From Streptomyces sp. 11x1 (lineage in GTDB: Bacteria; Actinomycetota; Actinomycetes; Streptomycetales; Streptomycetaceae): a stretch of 64,000 nucleotides of DNA. The DNA is taken from positions 4,985,001 through 5,049,000 of the forward strand of contig NZ_CP122458.1 of NCBI RefSeq assembly GCF_032598905.1, read 5' to 3'. Below, piece by piece: positions 26,339 to 34,253 of this stretch (the stretch's first letter is position 1; each line of letters starts with the position of its first letter). The notes under the pieces are model-generated. The model was not told the origin of the DNA, ran no database searches, and worked only from the letters and a program-made list of their open reading frames with translations. Position numbers and translations under genes: made by a program.

Positions 26339-26914
26339 TCAGCGGGCGCTCGTGATCCCGATGTCGGCGATGCGGTCGTACCGCTCCACCACCACGAAGA
26401 GCTTGACCTTCTGCGTCGTCGTTCCGCTGCCGAAGGTCAGGGTGACCACGACCTCGTGGCTGTGCCCCATGCTGCCGTTGTCGGACACCGTCCACCGCGC
26501 CGGAACGTTCTGGGCGCGCAGGACGCCGTCGGCCCCGTTCTTCTTCTCCCAGGCGGCCAGCCGCTTGGCGAAGTCGGGCGTCAGGTAGTGCTTGCGGAGC
26601 GCCTTGGCCAGCGTGGTGTCCGGGTCCGCGTAGTCGCCCTTCGCGTCGATGTACGCGCCGTAGAAGTCGGCGACGCGGGTCACCACGGTGCCGGGCGTAC
26701 CGGTGACCGACTTCGGTTCGGCGACCGGCTTCGACTGGACGGCGACGGCGGCCGGCTTCGACGTGGCGGTGGTCGCCTGGGCCGAGGCGGGGACGGACGC
26801 CTGCGCCGGCATCTGCGCCGACACACCGAGCCCTACGGCGAGGACGAGACCGGCGGCGGCCGCGCGGAGACCGTAGCCGCGGCGGGCGGAGAACTTCGTG
26901 TTCATGTGCGTCAT
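26339..26914 (-). CDS. Secreted protein of unknown function
   Basis: 191 residues with an Arg-containing signal peptide (ARRGYGLRAAAAGLVLAVGLGVSAQMPAQA). A Ser/Thr/Ala/Val linker follows, then a compact domain (about 75-191): RVADFYGAYIDAK, LRKHYLTPDFAKRL, VVTLTFGSGTTTQKVKLFVVVE. The layout (secreted, alpha-beta, with FYxxY and LT-F-L) resembles DUF3828/NTF2-like secreted proteins. GAGAG just ahead favours ATG at 26914 (MTHMNTKF); ATG 26905 is the alternative. Isolated between the repeats of the HTH gene and a transporter gene on the same strand. Confidence 0.7.
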   Translation of the reverse strand: MTHMNTKFSARRGYGLRAAAAGLVLAVGLGVSAQMPAQASVPASAQATTATSKPAAVAVQSKPVAEPKSVTGTPGTVVTRVADFYGAYIDAKGDYADPDTTLAKALRKHYLTPDFAKRLAAWEKKNGADGVLRAQNVPARWTVSDNGSMGHSHEVVVTLTFGSGTTTQKVKLFVVVERYDRIADIGITSAR

Positions 26915-27195
26915 CCATCTCTCGTCGTCGACCCGGCGCTCGGGCACGGAGATGCCCGGTACGCAGGGTCGGGAGGGTGTCGTCGCCCCACGGCGGCCGG
27001 GCCGGTCGTGGTGACCCGGTCGGGGCGACACCCAGAGCTTCGAGGACGCCGGGACCCACCACAACGGCGGCCGCCCCATCCCGGGCGGCAGAACGGTCCC
27101 ACCCCTGTTGGCCTGCGAAGAACGGGGTCCTGGGAATGCCCTGGGACACGTCCTTGACCGCACCCGGGACTCGACAGGGGAGCGGACTCGTGGGC

Positions 27196-28095
27196 TCAGC
27201 CCGCCGTGGAGGAACTCTTTGAAGGAGCCCCTGAGGGAGCCCCTGGACGGTCCCGGGTGATGGCGTACCCGAAAGCCGTCGCCAGGACGTACATCAGAAC
27301 CGAGTAGACGGCGCTGGGAATGGCGACCTCGGTGCTGTCGAGGATGCTCAGGGCGATGGTGAGGGCCACGGTCGTGTTGTGGATCCCCACCTCCATGGCG
27401 CTGGCGACGGCCTGAGGCTGACTGAGGCGAAGCGCTCGGGCACCGCCGTAGCCGATGCCGAGGCTGGCGAGGCAGAAGATGCCGGTGACCAGGCCGACTT
27501 GGCGAAGGTAGTCGGCGAGGTTCTCCCGCTCTCCCAACAGCGCGGCGAGGGACACCGCGACCAGGACGGCGATGGAGAACACCCGCACCGGACGGTCGGC
27601 GCGGGCGGCGAAGTCGGCGGACCGCCGCCGGACGAGCATGCCGATCCCGACCGGGATCAGCACGATGGCGATCACCTGCAGCACCTTGCCGAATTGCAGT
27701 CCCAGGTCGCCCTCGGCGTCGAAGTGGTTGATGGCCAGGTTGGTGACGAGGGGAATGGTGACGGCCGCGAGCACGGAATTGATCGCGGTGAGGGTGATGT
27801 TGAACGCCACGTCCCCGCGGAACAGATGGCTGAAGAGATTGGCGGTGGTACCGCCCGGTGACGCGGCGAGCAGCATCACGCCCACCGCGAGCAACGGGTC
27901 CACGTCGAAGACCTTGACCAGCCCGAAGGCGACCAGCGGCAGCACCACGATCTGCACGGTCAGCGCGAACACGACCGCCTTCGGCGAACGCGCCACCCGC
28001 TTGAAGTCGGCCGTGGTGAGCGAGAGCCCGAGACCGAACATGATGATGGCGAGCGCGACGGGCAAGCCGGTCGTGACCAGCGCTGAATCCTTCAT
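27196..28095 (-). CDS. Bile acid:sodium symporter family transporter
   Basis: 299 residues with nine or ten hydrophobic segments, the normal size of bacterial BASS/ASBT-type transporters. Recognisable features are the early MFGLGLSLTTADFKRV, the first discontinuous helix AASPGGTTANLFSHLFRGD, and the second crossing helix AMEVGIHNTTVALTIAL, whose E and N residues bind sodium in the family. It should import or export a small organic anion with sodium in the cytoplasmic membrane; the substrate cannot be read. A Ser/Pro-rich tail ends the protein. No partner gene is adjacent. Confidence 0.9.
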   Translation of the reverse strand: MKDSALVTTGLPVALAIIMFGLGLSLTTADFKRVARSPKAVVFALTVQIVVLPLVAFGLVKVFDVDPLLAVGVMLLAASPGGTTANLFSHLFRGDVAFNITLTAINSVLAAVTIPLVTNLAINHFDAEGDLGLQFGKVLQVIAIVLIPVGIGMLVRRRSADFAARADRPVRVFSIAVLVAVSLAALLGERENLADYLRQVGLVTGIFCLASLGIGYGGARALRLSQPQAVASAMEVGIHNTTVALTIALSILDSTEVAIPSAVYSVLMYVLATAFGYAITRDRPGAPSGAPSKSSSTAG

Positions 28096-28287
28096 GCGTC
28101 ACGCTTCCTGGAGGACGGCATGAAGGCAGCGAAGACTGCGCGAACTGCCGCACGGGGCCCGTAGGTCGCCACAGTGAAGCAGCACCGACCCTCTGTTACA
28201 AGGCTTCGGCCGACCGGCGTGATGGGCGGCCCGACGCCGCTGGCCCTCCTACAACGGGGCGTCTTGCGTGGGCAGTTCCGATGCGCC

Positions 28288-28803
28288 CTAGTAGTACCCC
28301 TTTCCCCCGTCGAGCAGCTCTCTCACGATGTCCGCGTGGCCCGCGTGCCGTCCGGTCTCCTCGACGAGATGGATGAGCATCCAGCGGAGGTTGGCGCTGC
28401 TGGAGCGGAAGTCGGGGTGGCGGCCGACGTCGTCCAGGGATGCCCCGGCCACGATCTCGTTGCTCCGGACGCACTGGGCCTCGTACTCCGCGAGCAGTTG
28501 CCGCAGCGAGCTGCCGTCGGTACGCCAGTCCGCGTCCGCGCCCATCTCGACCAGGGACGGATTCTGCGTCTTGTCGCCACCCAGGAACAGCACTTCGAGC
28601 CAGGTGTGTTCGACCCACCGCATATGGCTGATGAGCCCGGCCATCGTCATCGCCGGCGAGGTCGGGATGACGGAGCGGTGCGCGTCGGCCTCGCTCAGGC
28701 CCTCGCATTTCCATCTCAGGATCTGCCGTTGCAGATCCAACCAGCCGAGGAGCGCGGTGCGTTCGTCGGCCTGAAAGGGGGGACGCTCAAGTGAGGGTGA
28801 CAT
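28288..28803 (-). CDS. DinB/DUF664-family protein
   Basis: 171 residues forming a four-helix bundle. The three metal-binding histidines of the DinB fold can be placed: GLISHMRWVEHTWLE (first), and RWMLIHLVEETGRHAGHADIVREL (two more), the form found in actinobacterial DUF664 proteins. Some relatives are mycothiol-dependent transferases; this one's substrate is unknown. The C-terminal LLDGGKGYY is typical. It is followed after 192 bp by the symporter gene on the same strand, with no sign of a shared operon. Confidence 0.88.
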   Translation of the reverse strand: MSPSLERPPFQADERTALLGWLDLQRQILRWKCEGLSEADAHRSVIPTSPAMTMAGLISHMRWVEHTWLEVLFLGGDKTQNPSLVEMGADADWRTDGSSLRQLLAEYEAQCVRSNEIVAGASLDDVGRHPDFRSSSANLRWMLIHLVEETGRHAGHADIVRELLDGGKGYY

Positions 28804-29254
28804 GCGCGCACGTTAGAGGCCCCGGTCTCCGGATGCCGCCTGGTTTCCCGTCCAAGGCGCGTCGGACAGCCCGCAGTTCGCCCCGAGTGCCGCGCCCGCG
28901 GCCACGGCTGGACACCGTGGCACCGCCCACGCACGTCACCGCGCGGGCCGCTCGACCGGGATCTCGTAGGACACCGCCGGCCGCGCCGGACTGCCGCCAG
29001 TCGGTCCAGGCCTCGCCCGGGGCGGCGCACATCATCGGGCGTGCGTAGGGCGCGTCAGCACGGCCGAACCCATGAGACCGCATCCCGGTCGGCTCGGCCC
29101 CCTGCCGGGCCGAGCCGACCGGGATGGGCGGTCCCGGACCGTCTGACACCCGATTGTGATCCGCGGGTCTGCAACCCCGTGCGGATGCCGGCCGTCTGCA
29201 AGGCGCGGGAAGAATGAGCCTTCGGTGCCTTGCCGTAAGGAGATTGGGGATCAG
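28804..29254. other. 451-bp intergenic region with strong hairpin
   Basis: No convincing gene: reading frames on both strands here are Arg/Pro rich and shadow-like. The main structure is the 20-bp inverted repeat at 29081-29126. The right end holds the AAGGAG ribosome site (29237-29242) of the next gene. Confidence 0.6.
29081..29126. terminator. Perfect 20-bp inverted repeat
   Basis: 29081-29100 pairs exactly with 29107-29126 around a 6-nt loop, and five more pairs (29076-29080 with 29129-29133) extend it past a 2-nt bulge. It has terminator geometry but lies between divergent genes, so it ends no evident gene; it may insulate the downstream promoter or mark a lost gene. Confidence 0.65.
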
Positions 29255-30019
29255 GTGGGGAAGCAGGTCTGGAGAGCCGTCGTAGCCGGCGGTGCGGCGG
29301 CGGTGTTCACGGCCGTGGCCGCGTCGCCGGCCGGGGCGGCCGAGGGTGGGGTCTCGTTCACCCGTGTCCAGGTGAACGGCGGCAAGCCCATTGTGATCGG
29401 AGTGTCGAAGGAGGTGGCGGCGCCCGCCTCCTTCCGGATGACGACCACGCACAAGTGGAAGTGGCCGGCGGTGTTCCTGTACCGGGGTGGTGCGGGTGAT
29501 CGGCTGTGGCACGCCGTCGAGACGAGCGACTGCATCAAGGTGAGCTCGGGCGTCTGCGACTTCAACGAGACGATGTACTTCGACCCGAGCGTGTGGGATA
29601 TGCGGAACAGCGAGGCCGGGGCCTGGAAGGTCGGGGCCGAGGTGTACTTCGAGGGCGGCGGCGGTGACACCGACGACAAGAATCTGACGGTCCACGTCAA
29701 GCGCAACTCCCGCCTGACCGTGAACGCCTCGCCCGAACCGGTGGCCAAGGACAGGACCATCACCGTGACCGGAAAGGTCACGCGGGCCAACTGGGAGACC
29801 AGGAAGTACGCCTCCTACGGAGGCCGCCGGGTGAGCCTGCAGTTCAAGCCCGCCGGCACCACCTCCTACACCACGGTGAAGAAGGTGTACGCGAACGGCT
29901 CGGGTGGCCTCAGGACGACTGTTAAGGCCACCAGGACGGGCACGTGGCGCTGGGTGTACTACGGCAACACCACCACCGGACCGTCGACGTCGTCCGGGGA
30001 CACCATCGTGGTGAAGTGA
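29255..30019 (+). CDS. Secreted beta-rich protein of unknown function
   Basis: 254 residues. Signal peptide GKQVWRAVVAGGAAAVFTAVAASPAGAAE with cleavage near AGA-AE. The mature part is beta-rich with one Cys pair (TSDCIKVSSGVCDFNET), and its last 110 residues (RLTVNASPEPVAKDRTITVTGKV...) form an Ig-like domain often found at the end of Streptomyces secreted proteins. GTG at 29255 follows AAGGAG at 29237-29242. No catalytic motif was recognised. It may be a cell-surface or matrix protein. Confidence 0.72.
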   Translation: MGKQVWRAVVAGGAAAVFTAVAASPAGAAEGGVSFTRVQVNGGKPIVIGVSKEVAAPASFRMTTTHKWKWPAVFLYRGGAGDRLWHAVETSDCIKVSSGVCDFNETMYFDPSVWDMRNSEAGAWKVGAEVYFEGGGGDTDDKNLTVHVKRNSRLTVNASPEPVAKDRTITVTGKVTRANWETRKYASYGGRRVSLQFKPAGTTSYTTVKKVYANGSGGLRTTVKATRTGTWRWVYYGNTTTGPSTSSGDTIVVK

Positions 30020-30106
30020 TGTCCGCGGTACCGGTGGGCCGGTGGGGGCCGAGTCGGCGGTGACGGCGTCGGGTCCATCGAGGCTGACAAGGATCGATCC
30101 ACTGGG

Positions 30107-30412
30107 TCAGGCCGTGTGGCGCTGGCGAGCGCGGAGCCAGCGGACACCCCTCGCGGCGTACACGGCGGTCATGAGCACGAAGCCGACGCAGGTGAGCCAG
30201 AACCAGGGTTCCGCCACTGCGAGACTCAGCACCAGACCGCCGATGAGCAGCAGGGAGGCGACGACGTCCAGCAGGTCGAGGCGCGCCTCGAAACGCACCG
30301 CCGAGTCGGAGCCGCGCAGTCGGCGGATGACGGGAACGAGGCCGAGGGCCTGCAAGAGGGCCAGACCGAGAGCGAGCCGGACGAACCAGCTGGGTATGTC
30401 CACGGCGCGCAC
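30107..30412 (-). CDS. Small membrane protein, unknown function
   Basis: About 101 residues from GTG at 30412 (MRAVDIPSWF); GTG 30403 is also possible. Three hydrophobic segments: FVRLALGLALLQALGLVPVI, LLDVVASLLLIGGLVLSLAVA and PWFWLTCVGFVLMTAVYAA. A charged loop (RRLRGSDSAVRFEARLD) separates the first two. The frame stays open upstream to 30553 but the added residues do not look membrane-like or structured. Function unknown. Confidence 0.5.
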   Translation of the reverse strand: MRAVDIPSWFVRLALGLALLQALGLVPVIRRLRGSDSAVRFEARLDLLDVVASLLLIGGLVLSLAVAEPWFWLTCVGFVLMTAVYAARGVRWLRARQRHTA

Positions 30413-30720
30413 TGTAGCGGGCTCCCGGAACCCTTGAGCGTCCAACTGCGACAACGCCTGCTGAACAGCTATCGCATCTGAAAGACCACGGGGCCGAGAG
30501 TCCGGGACGAAGAGCTTGGCAACAGGTCGGCCGCAGAGTAGGCCCAAGATCACCTCAGCCTCCCAGGCTGAGGGCTTCGACGCCGTAGTCCTTGGGCGGT
30601 GGGTCGCTCACCGGCAGTGGCCATGCCGGTCGTCATCCCGGCCGTTCGGGGGATACGCGGGCGGCGGCGGAGATGTATCCCATCCTGCGGGGACATCCCT
30701 TGCTGGGACGAAAGGGAGAC
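30413..30720. other. Intergenic region
   Basis: 308 bp between divergent small genes. I see no convincing coding frame, hairpin or repeat here apart from the AAAGGGAG ribosome site at its right end. Confidence 0.5.
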
Positions 30721-31050
30721 ATGATGCCGCTCTATCTATCGAGGTTCAGCTACACGCCGGAGACCTGGGCGAGACTCATCGGTCACCCCGAGGACCGCGC
30801 GAGGGCCGCTCAGTCGTACATCGAGTCCGTCGGCGGCAAGCTCCACGGCTTCTGGTACGCGTTCGGCACCCGCGACGGATACAACCTGTGGGAGGCCCCC
30901 GACAACGTCTCCATGGCCGCGGTCGCCCTGGCGATCAGCGGAGGCGGCGCACTCAGCTCGTTCGAGACGACCGTTCTCCTGAGCGTCGACGAAACCATGG
31001 ACGCCCTGCGCAAGGCCGGGCAGATCCAGTACCGGGCCCCCGGCGCGTAG
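30721..31050 (+). CDS. GYD-domain protein
   Basis: 108-109 residues. MPLYLSRFSYTPETWARLIGHPEDRA opens the family, and the domain shows FWYAFGTRDGYNLWEAPDN, where the GYNLWEAPD segment corresponds to the 'GxYDxV' motif naming the family, then AAVALAISGGGALSSFETTVLL. GYD proteins are small ferredoxin-like folds of unknown chemistry, often stress-related. Two adjacent ATGs occur (30721 and 30724); GGGAG at 30714-30718 fits 30724 better. It lies alone. Confidence 0.85.
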   Translation: MMPLYLSRFSYTPETWARLIGHPEDRARAAQSYIESVGGKLHGFWYAFGTRDGYNLWEAPDNVSMAAVALAISGGGALSSFETTVLLSVDETMDALRKAGQIQYRAPGA

Positions 31051-31395
31051 CGGTCCGGGACGGCCGGCACCTGCCGGCTGCAGGGAATCGAGATCGACTT
31101 CGTGGTCGCAGCTCTCGAGGAACCAGAGGGTGTCGACAACCAACGATGCAAGGCGGGCACCAGGGGATCCATGGCGGTCATCTCCCGCAACTCAGCCGCC
31201 CCCTGTGACAGCGGGGCCGCCACCCGGACCGGTGGCCGGTCGCCGTGAGCGCGGAACGCGTCTTTCCTCCATCCCGCATCCATTCCGTGGCGCGGTGGCA
31301 CCATACGGCTCGGCGGCCAGGACGAATGCCCGCGCGCACCGGTGGGCATCATGGGAGATATACTTGCCTCCATCTTTGATATCAGGGAGGCACTC
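31051..31395. other. Intergenic region with gene debris and a direct repeat
   Basis: 345 bp. On the minus strand around 31088-31150 a frame reads VVDTLWFLESCDHEVDLDS, which looks like the end of a conserved small Streptomyces protein, without a start or flanking sequence; likely debris. At 31171-31221 lies the left copy of the 51-bp repeat that recurs after vapC. The right end holds AGGGAGG for vapB. Confidence 0.5.
31171..31221 (+). repeat. 51-bp direct repeat, left copy
   Basis: Matches 32463-32513 at 45 of 51 positions, in the same orientation. Together the copies bracket vapB, vapC and one hypothetical gene, a 1.24-kb segment. Confidence 0.85.
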
Positions 31396-31611
31396 GTGAG
31401 CCGAACGGTTATCGACCTGGACGACGACCTGGTCGCGGACGTGGCCAAAGCCCTCGGGACGAGCACCAAGAAGGAGACGGTCAACACCGCTCTTCGCGAG
31501 GTGCTGGAGAATCGGCGTCGCGCCCTGGCGATCGCCCGGCTGCGGTCGGCGACCGGGGACGGCGCATTCGACCTGGAACTGTTCGAGAACAAGGGGAACT
31601 ACCGCCGGTGA
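31396..31611 (+). CDS. vapB: VapB-family antitoxin
   Basis: 71 residues. The N-terminal ribbon-helix-helix type DNA-binding part (SRTVIDLDDDLVADVAKALGTSTKKETVNTALREVLE) contains the typical DLDDDL strand and GTSTKKETVN turn. The C-terminal half (about 45-71, ending LFENKGNYRR) would wrap the toxin's active site. VapB antitoxins neutralise the PIN nuclease and repress their own promoter. GTG at 31396 has AGGGAGG five bases upstream; its stop overlaps the vapC start by 4 bp, ensuring coupled synthesis. Confidence 0.92.
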   Translation: MSRTVIDLDDDLVADVAKALGTSTKKETVNTALREVLENRRRALAIARLRSATGDGAFDLELFENKGNYRR

Positions 31612-32030
31612 ACGCGGCCCAGTTCCTGATCGACACCAGCGCACTCGCTCGGTTCATGCGTGAGGACGCCGAGCAGTACGGCTGGGACCAGGCGGCAGCC
31701 GCCGGACTCATCGCCACCTGTTCGATCACCGAGCTCGAGTTCTTCTACAGCGCGCGGTCGGCCGCCGACAGGGCGCGCGGCATCGAGGACATGCGGCTGA
31801 TCTTCGGTTGGGTTCCCGTCGACGATCGCGCCTACGACCGTGCCTGGCAGGTTCAGGAAGCTCTCACCAAACAGGGAAAGCACAGGAGCGCGGGTCCGGT
31901 GGATCTCGTCGTCGCCGCGACGGCCGAGCTGCAAGGGCTCACCCTCTTGCACCGCGACCACGACTTCGCCTGCATCGCGGCGGTGACCGGCCAGGCTCTC
32001 CAGTGGTACGGCCCGGAGACCGGCAAATAG
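31608..32030 (+). CDS. vapC: VapC-family PIN-domain toxin
   Basis: 140 residues. The four acidic PIN residues are in place: D9 (FLIDTSAL), E42 (SITELEF), D99 (GPVDLVVAATAE) and D117 (LLHRDHDF). The family cleaves structured RNA such as tRNA or 23S rRNA with Mg2+, arresting growth when free of antitoxin. GTG at 31608 overlaps the antitoxin stop. The pair is complete and looks functional. It sits inside a segment bordered by a 51-bp direct repeat, consistent with gain by recombination. Confidence 0.93.
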   Translation: MNAAQFLIDTSALARFMREDAEQYGWDQAAAAGLIATCSITELEFFYSARSAADRARGIEDMRLIFGWVPVDDRAYDRAWQVQEALTKQGKHRSAGPVDLVVAATAELQGLTLLHRDHDFACIAAVTGQALQWYGPETGK

Positions 32031-32112
32031 GCGGGCGCGGTCACAGCGCCCTCCCTGGAGTAATGGCAGGGAGACATGACGGTGCCGGCGTCATGATGGG
32101 AGCCTGTCCTGC

Positions 32113-32439
32113 GTGGAGACGCCCATAGCCCCAGGTGACGGGGCGGAGGAGCATGCCGTCATAGCTCACTTCCGGCTTGCCCACGGTGGCTTCGGCGAGA
32201 CCGACCAGCGCCGGCTCGTCCGCGAAGCTCGCCGAGTGATGGCGGCAGCGGCCCAAGACGCGGGTGCCGGTGAGGTCGATGGCGACGAGTTCGGAGGGGG
32301 CGAGGCCGTGGTGTACGCCTACGGGCCGGATGCCGGTGCGCTCTTCAAGATCGTGGAGCCGACTCTGCGCAGTCTGCCGTTCAGGCCGGCGCACGTCATT
32401 CTCAGGAACGGCGACAGCGAAACCCGGGTGGACCTGTAG
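32113..32439 (+). CDS. Conserved hypothetical protein
   Basis: 108 residues from GTG 32113, which has no clear ribosome site. Features: HFRLAHGGFGETDQRRLVREARRVMAAAA (amphipathic helix), GEVDGDEFGGGEAVVYAYGPDAGALFKIVEPTLRSLPFRPAHVILR, ending in VDL. The YAYGPDAxxLF and PAHVILR pattern is familiar from a small ferredoxin-like family in Streptomyces without known function. It lies between vapC and the right 51-bp repeat and may have arrived with them. Confidence 0.6.
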   Translation: METPIAPGDGAEEHAVIAHFRLAHGGFGETDQRRLVREARRVMAAAAQDAGAGEVDGDEFGGGEAVVYAYGPDAGALFKIVEPTLRSLPFRPAHVILRNGDSETRVDL

Positions 32440-32462
32440 GTCAGCCGGACTGAGCGGGATAC

Positions 32463-32513
32463 ATGGCGGTCATCGCCCGCGACTCAGCCGTCCCCTATGG
32501 CAGCAGGGCCGCC
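32463..32513 (+). repeat. 51-bp direct repeat, right copy
   Basis: Same orientation as 31171-31221, six mismatches, none clustered. No transposase or terminal inverted repeat is near. Confidence 0.85.
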
Positions 32514-32561
32514 GTCTCCGCTCCCGGCGGGGGGACGCGCCTCGTCTCCCCGCCGAGCTGA

Positions 32562-33326
32562 TCACGTCTCCCGACCGGTGGGCACCGGTTCCACCGGGCG
32601 GATCGCGGTGAAGTCCTGGAGTTCGTCGCGGGTGGCGGAGAGCAGCAGTAGCCATTCGTCGCAGCCCTGCCATGGGTAGAGGTCGCCGGCTCCTCCTCGG
32701 ACCACTCGTGGTCCGTCGCCCGTGCGGGGGCGTGCGTCCAGCGGCGCGGCCGTGAAGTGCGGGATCCACACGTCTGCGCACAGCTCGTTGGTCGACCCCA
32801 TCGCCGCCAGGCCGAAGGCGTTCTCGGCCGCGGCGGTGCGTTCCTCGTCGGCGAAGTCGTCCAGTACCTGGTCCTCGTCCGGCTTCGCGTCCCCGCGGAA
32901 GGTCAGGGTGGTCGTGCCCGCCCGGGCCGCGTACTCCCACTCCGCCTCGCTCGGCAGCCGGAACGGCACCTTGCCCAGCAGGTCGTCCAAGTCGTCCTCC
33001 AACCGGGCCGTGGTCGAAGTCGAGTCGGCGAAGCTGTCCTCGTACTCGGGCAGCCAGTGCCGTACTTGCGCCACCGTGAGCGGATGCCGGGCGATCAGGA
33101 ACGGCTCGACCCGTACTTCTCGCACCGGTCGGGCTTGGCCGGCACTGGCGAAGAACACTTCGAGTTCGTCTTCGGCGCCCCCGGCCCGCTCGATGGCACG
33201 CACCGCGTCCAGTTCCGCGTCGGACAGGCCCATCCGGAACGTTCCGCCGGGAACCTCCCGGAAGACCACTCCGGACGGAGTGTGCCGCCAGGCTGGTCGG
33301 TCAGCCACGATCTCTTGCTCCCACAT
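32562..33326 (-). CDS. Formylglycine-generating-enzyme-like (SUMF1) domain protein
   Basis: 254 residues. The SUMF1/C-lectin-like fold is marked by VPGGTFRMGLSDAE at the start, then VREVRVEPFLIARHPLTVAQ, RLPSEAEWEYAARAG and RVVRGGAGDLYPW. In true FGE the GNVWEW segment and two active-site cysteines near the C-terminus are needed; here the segment reads STNELCADVWIPHF and no matching cysteine pair is visible. It is therefore probably a non-catalytic or divergent member. No sulfatase gene is adjacent. Confidence 0.8.
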   Translation of the reverse strand: MWEQEIVADRPAWRHTPSGVVFREVPGGTFRMGLSDAELDAVRAIERAGGAEDELEVFFASAGQARPVREVRVEPFLIARHPLTVAQVRHWLPEYEDSFADSTSTTARLEDDLDDLLGKVPFRLPSEAEWEYAARAGTTTLTFRGDAKPDEDQVLDDFADEERTAAAENAFGLAAMGSTNELCADVWIPHFTAAPLDARPRTGDGPRVVRGGAGDLYPWQGCDEWLLLLSATRDELQDFTAIRPVEPVPTGRET

Positions 33327-33461
33327 GGATCCGGACGCTAGGCCCTGGCTTCCCGATGACGGAGAGGAGCCAGGAGGGTGCCCGCCCGCGTGCTGGGGGT
33401 TCGGGGAAGATCCTGCCAGAAGGGGGCCGTTGCCTTCGGTTGAGCCGAAGCTCCATCGTTG

Positions 33462-34109
33462 TCACCGGGAGAGCAACTGCTCGTTCAGCGGCCCTTCGTC
33501 ACCACTCCCGCGACCAGCGGCTGGAGGGGTGCGCAGCCGTGGACGTTCTCCCTGAGGCCCGAACATGACCAGATACTCGACCGGTCCGTCGGATCCGGCG
33601 TTCGCGACTCCGTGGGGGGTGCGGGTGTCGAACTCGGCGACTTCTCCGGCAGTCAGGACGAGGTCCCGGCCGCCGAGTGCGAGCCACAGTCGCCCGTACA
33701 GGACGCACAGCCACTCGTAGCCCTCGTGGGACACCTGCCGGGGCCGCCCGGGCGGCTCCGCGACGGCAGGCAGGACGTGCTTGTGGGCGTGCAGGCCGCC
33801 GACGTACCGGGTCAGCGGCAAGACCGCCTTGTCGTCGCCGAAGCTGTACGGCGCCGTGCTGCGGGGCACGGCCACACCGGCGGGTGCGGTACCGACCAGC
33901 TCGTCCAGGGCGACTCCGTATTCCTCTGCCAGTTGCAGCACCACCTCCAGGGTGGGCTTGCGCCGGCCGGTCTCGATCCGCGACAGGGTGCTGGGCGAGA
34001 TACCGGTCGCGCGGCTGACATCGGCGAGTGTGACGCCACGGCGCTCGCGCACGACGCGCAGCCGGACCCCCATCGCCGCCAGCGTCCGGGCCACGCCGTC
34101 CCCTGCCAC
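33462..34109 (-). CDS. XRE-cupin transcriptional regulator
   Basis: 215 residues. N-terminal XRE HTH (about 15-70): LRVVRERRGVTLADVSRATGISPSTLSRIETGRRKP. C-terminal cupin (about 110-190): SHEGYEWLCVLYGRLWLALG and AGEVAEFDTRTPHGVANAG, with the metal or ligand-binding H, E and H. Such regulators usually control the neighbouring gene in response to a small molecule. The divergent hydrolase gene starts 144 bp away, so that gene is a likely target. ATG at 34073 (MGVRLRV) is an alternative start. Confidence 0.9.
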   Translation of the reverse strand: MAGDGVARTLAAMGVRLRVVRERRGVTLADVSRATGISPSTLSRIETGRRKPTLEVVLQLAEEYGVALDELVGTAPAGVAVPRSTAPYSFGDDKAVLPLTRYVGGLHAHKHVLPAVAEPPGRPRQVSHEGYEWLCVLYGRLWLALGGRDLVLTAGEVAEFDTRTPHGVANAGSDGPVEYLVMFGPQGERPRLRTPPAAGRGSGDEGPLNEQLLSR

Positions 34110-34253
34110 CGTCCCTGGGCCTCCTGCCGTGCCGCTTCACCGCCCTGTCCTGCAAGCTTGCCAGAGTGGCAACGCTGATCGCGCCGAGTGGCCGCCGCGC
34201 CGCATGATCGACGGGTACCCGCCGGCCGCCCGCGAACCGAGGAGAAGCCGCCC

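Noticed and set aside
30107..30553. Longer start (30553) for the small membrane protein
   Set aside because: The extra 47 residues lack family-like features and no ribosome site precedes them, so the GTG at 30412 was preferred.
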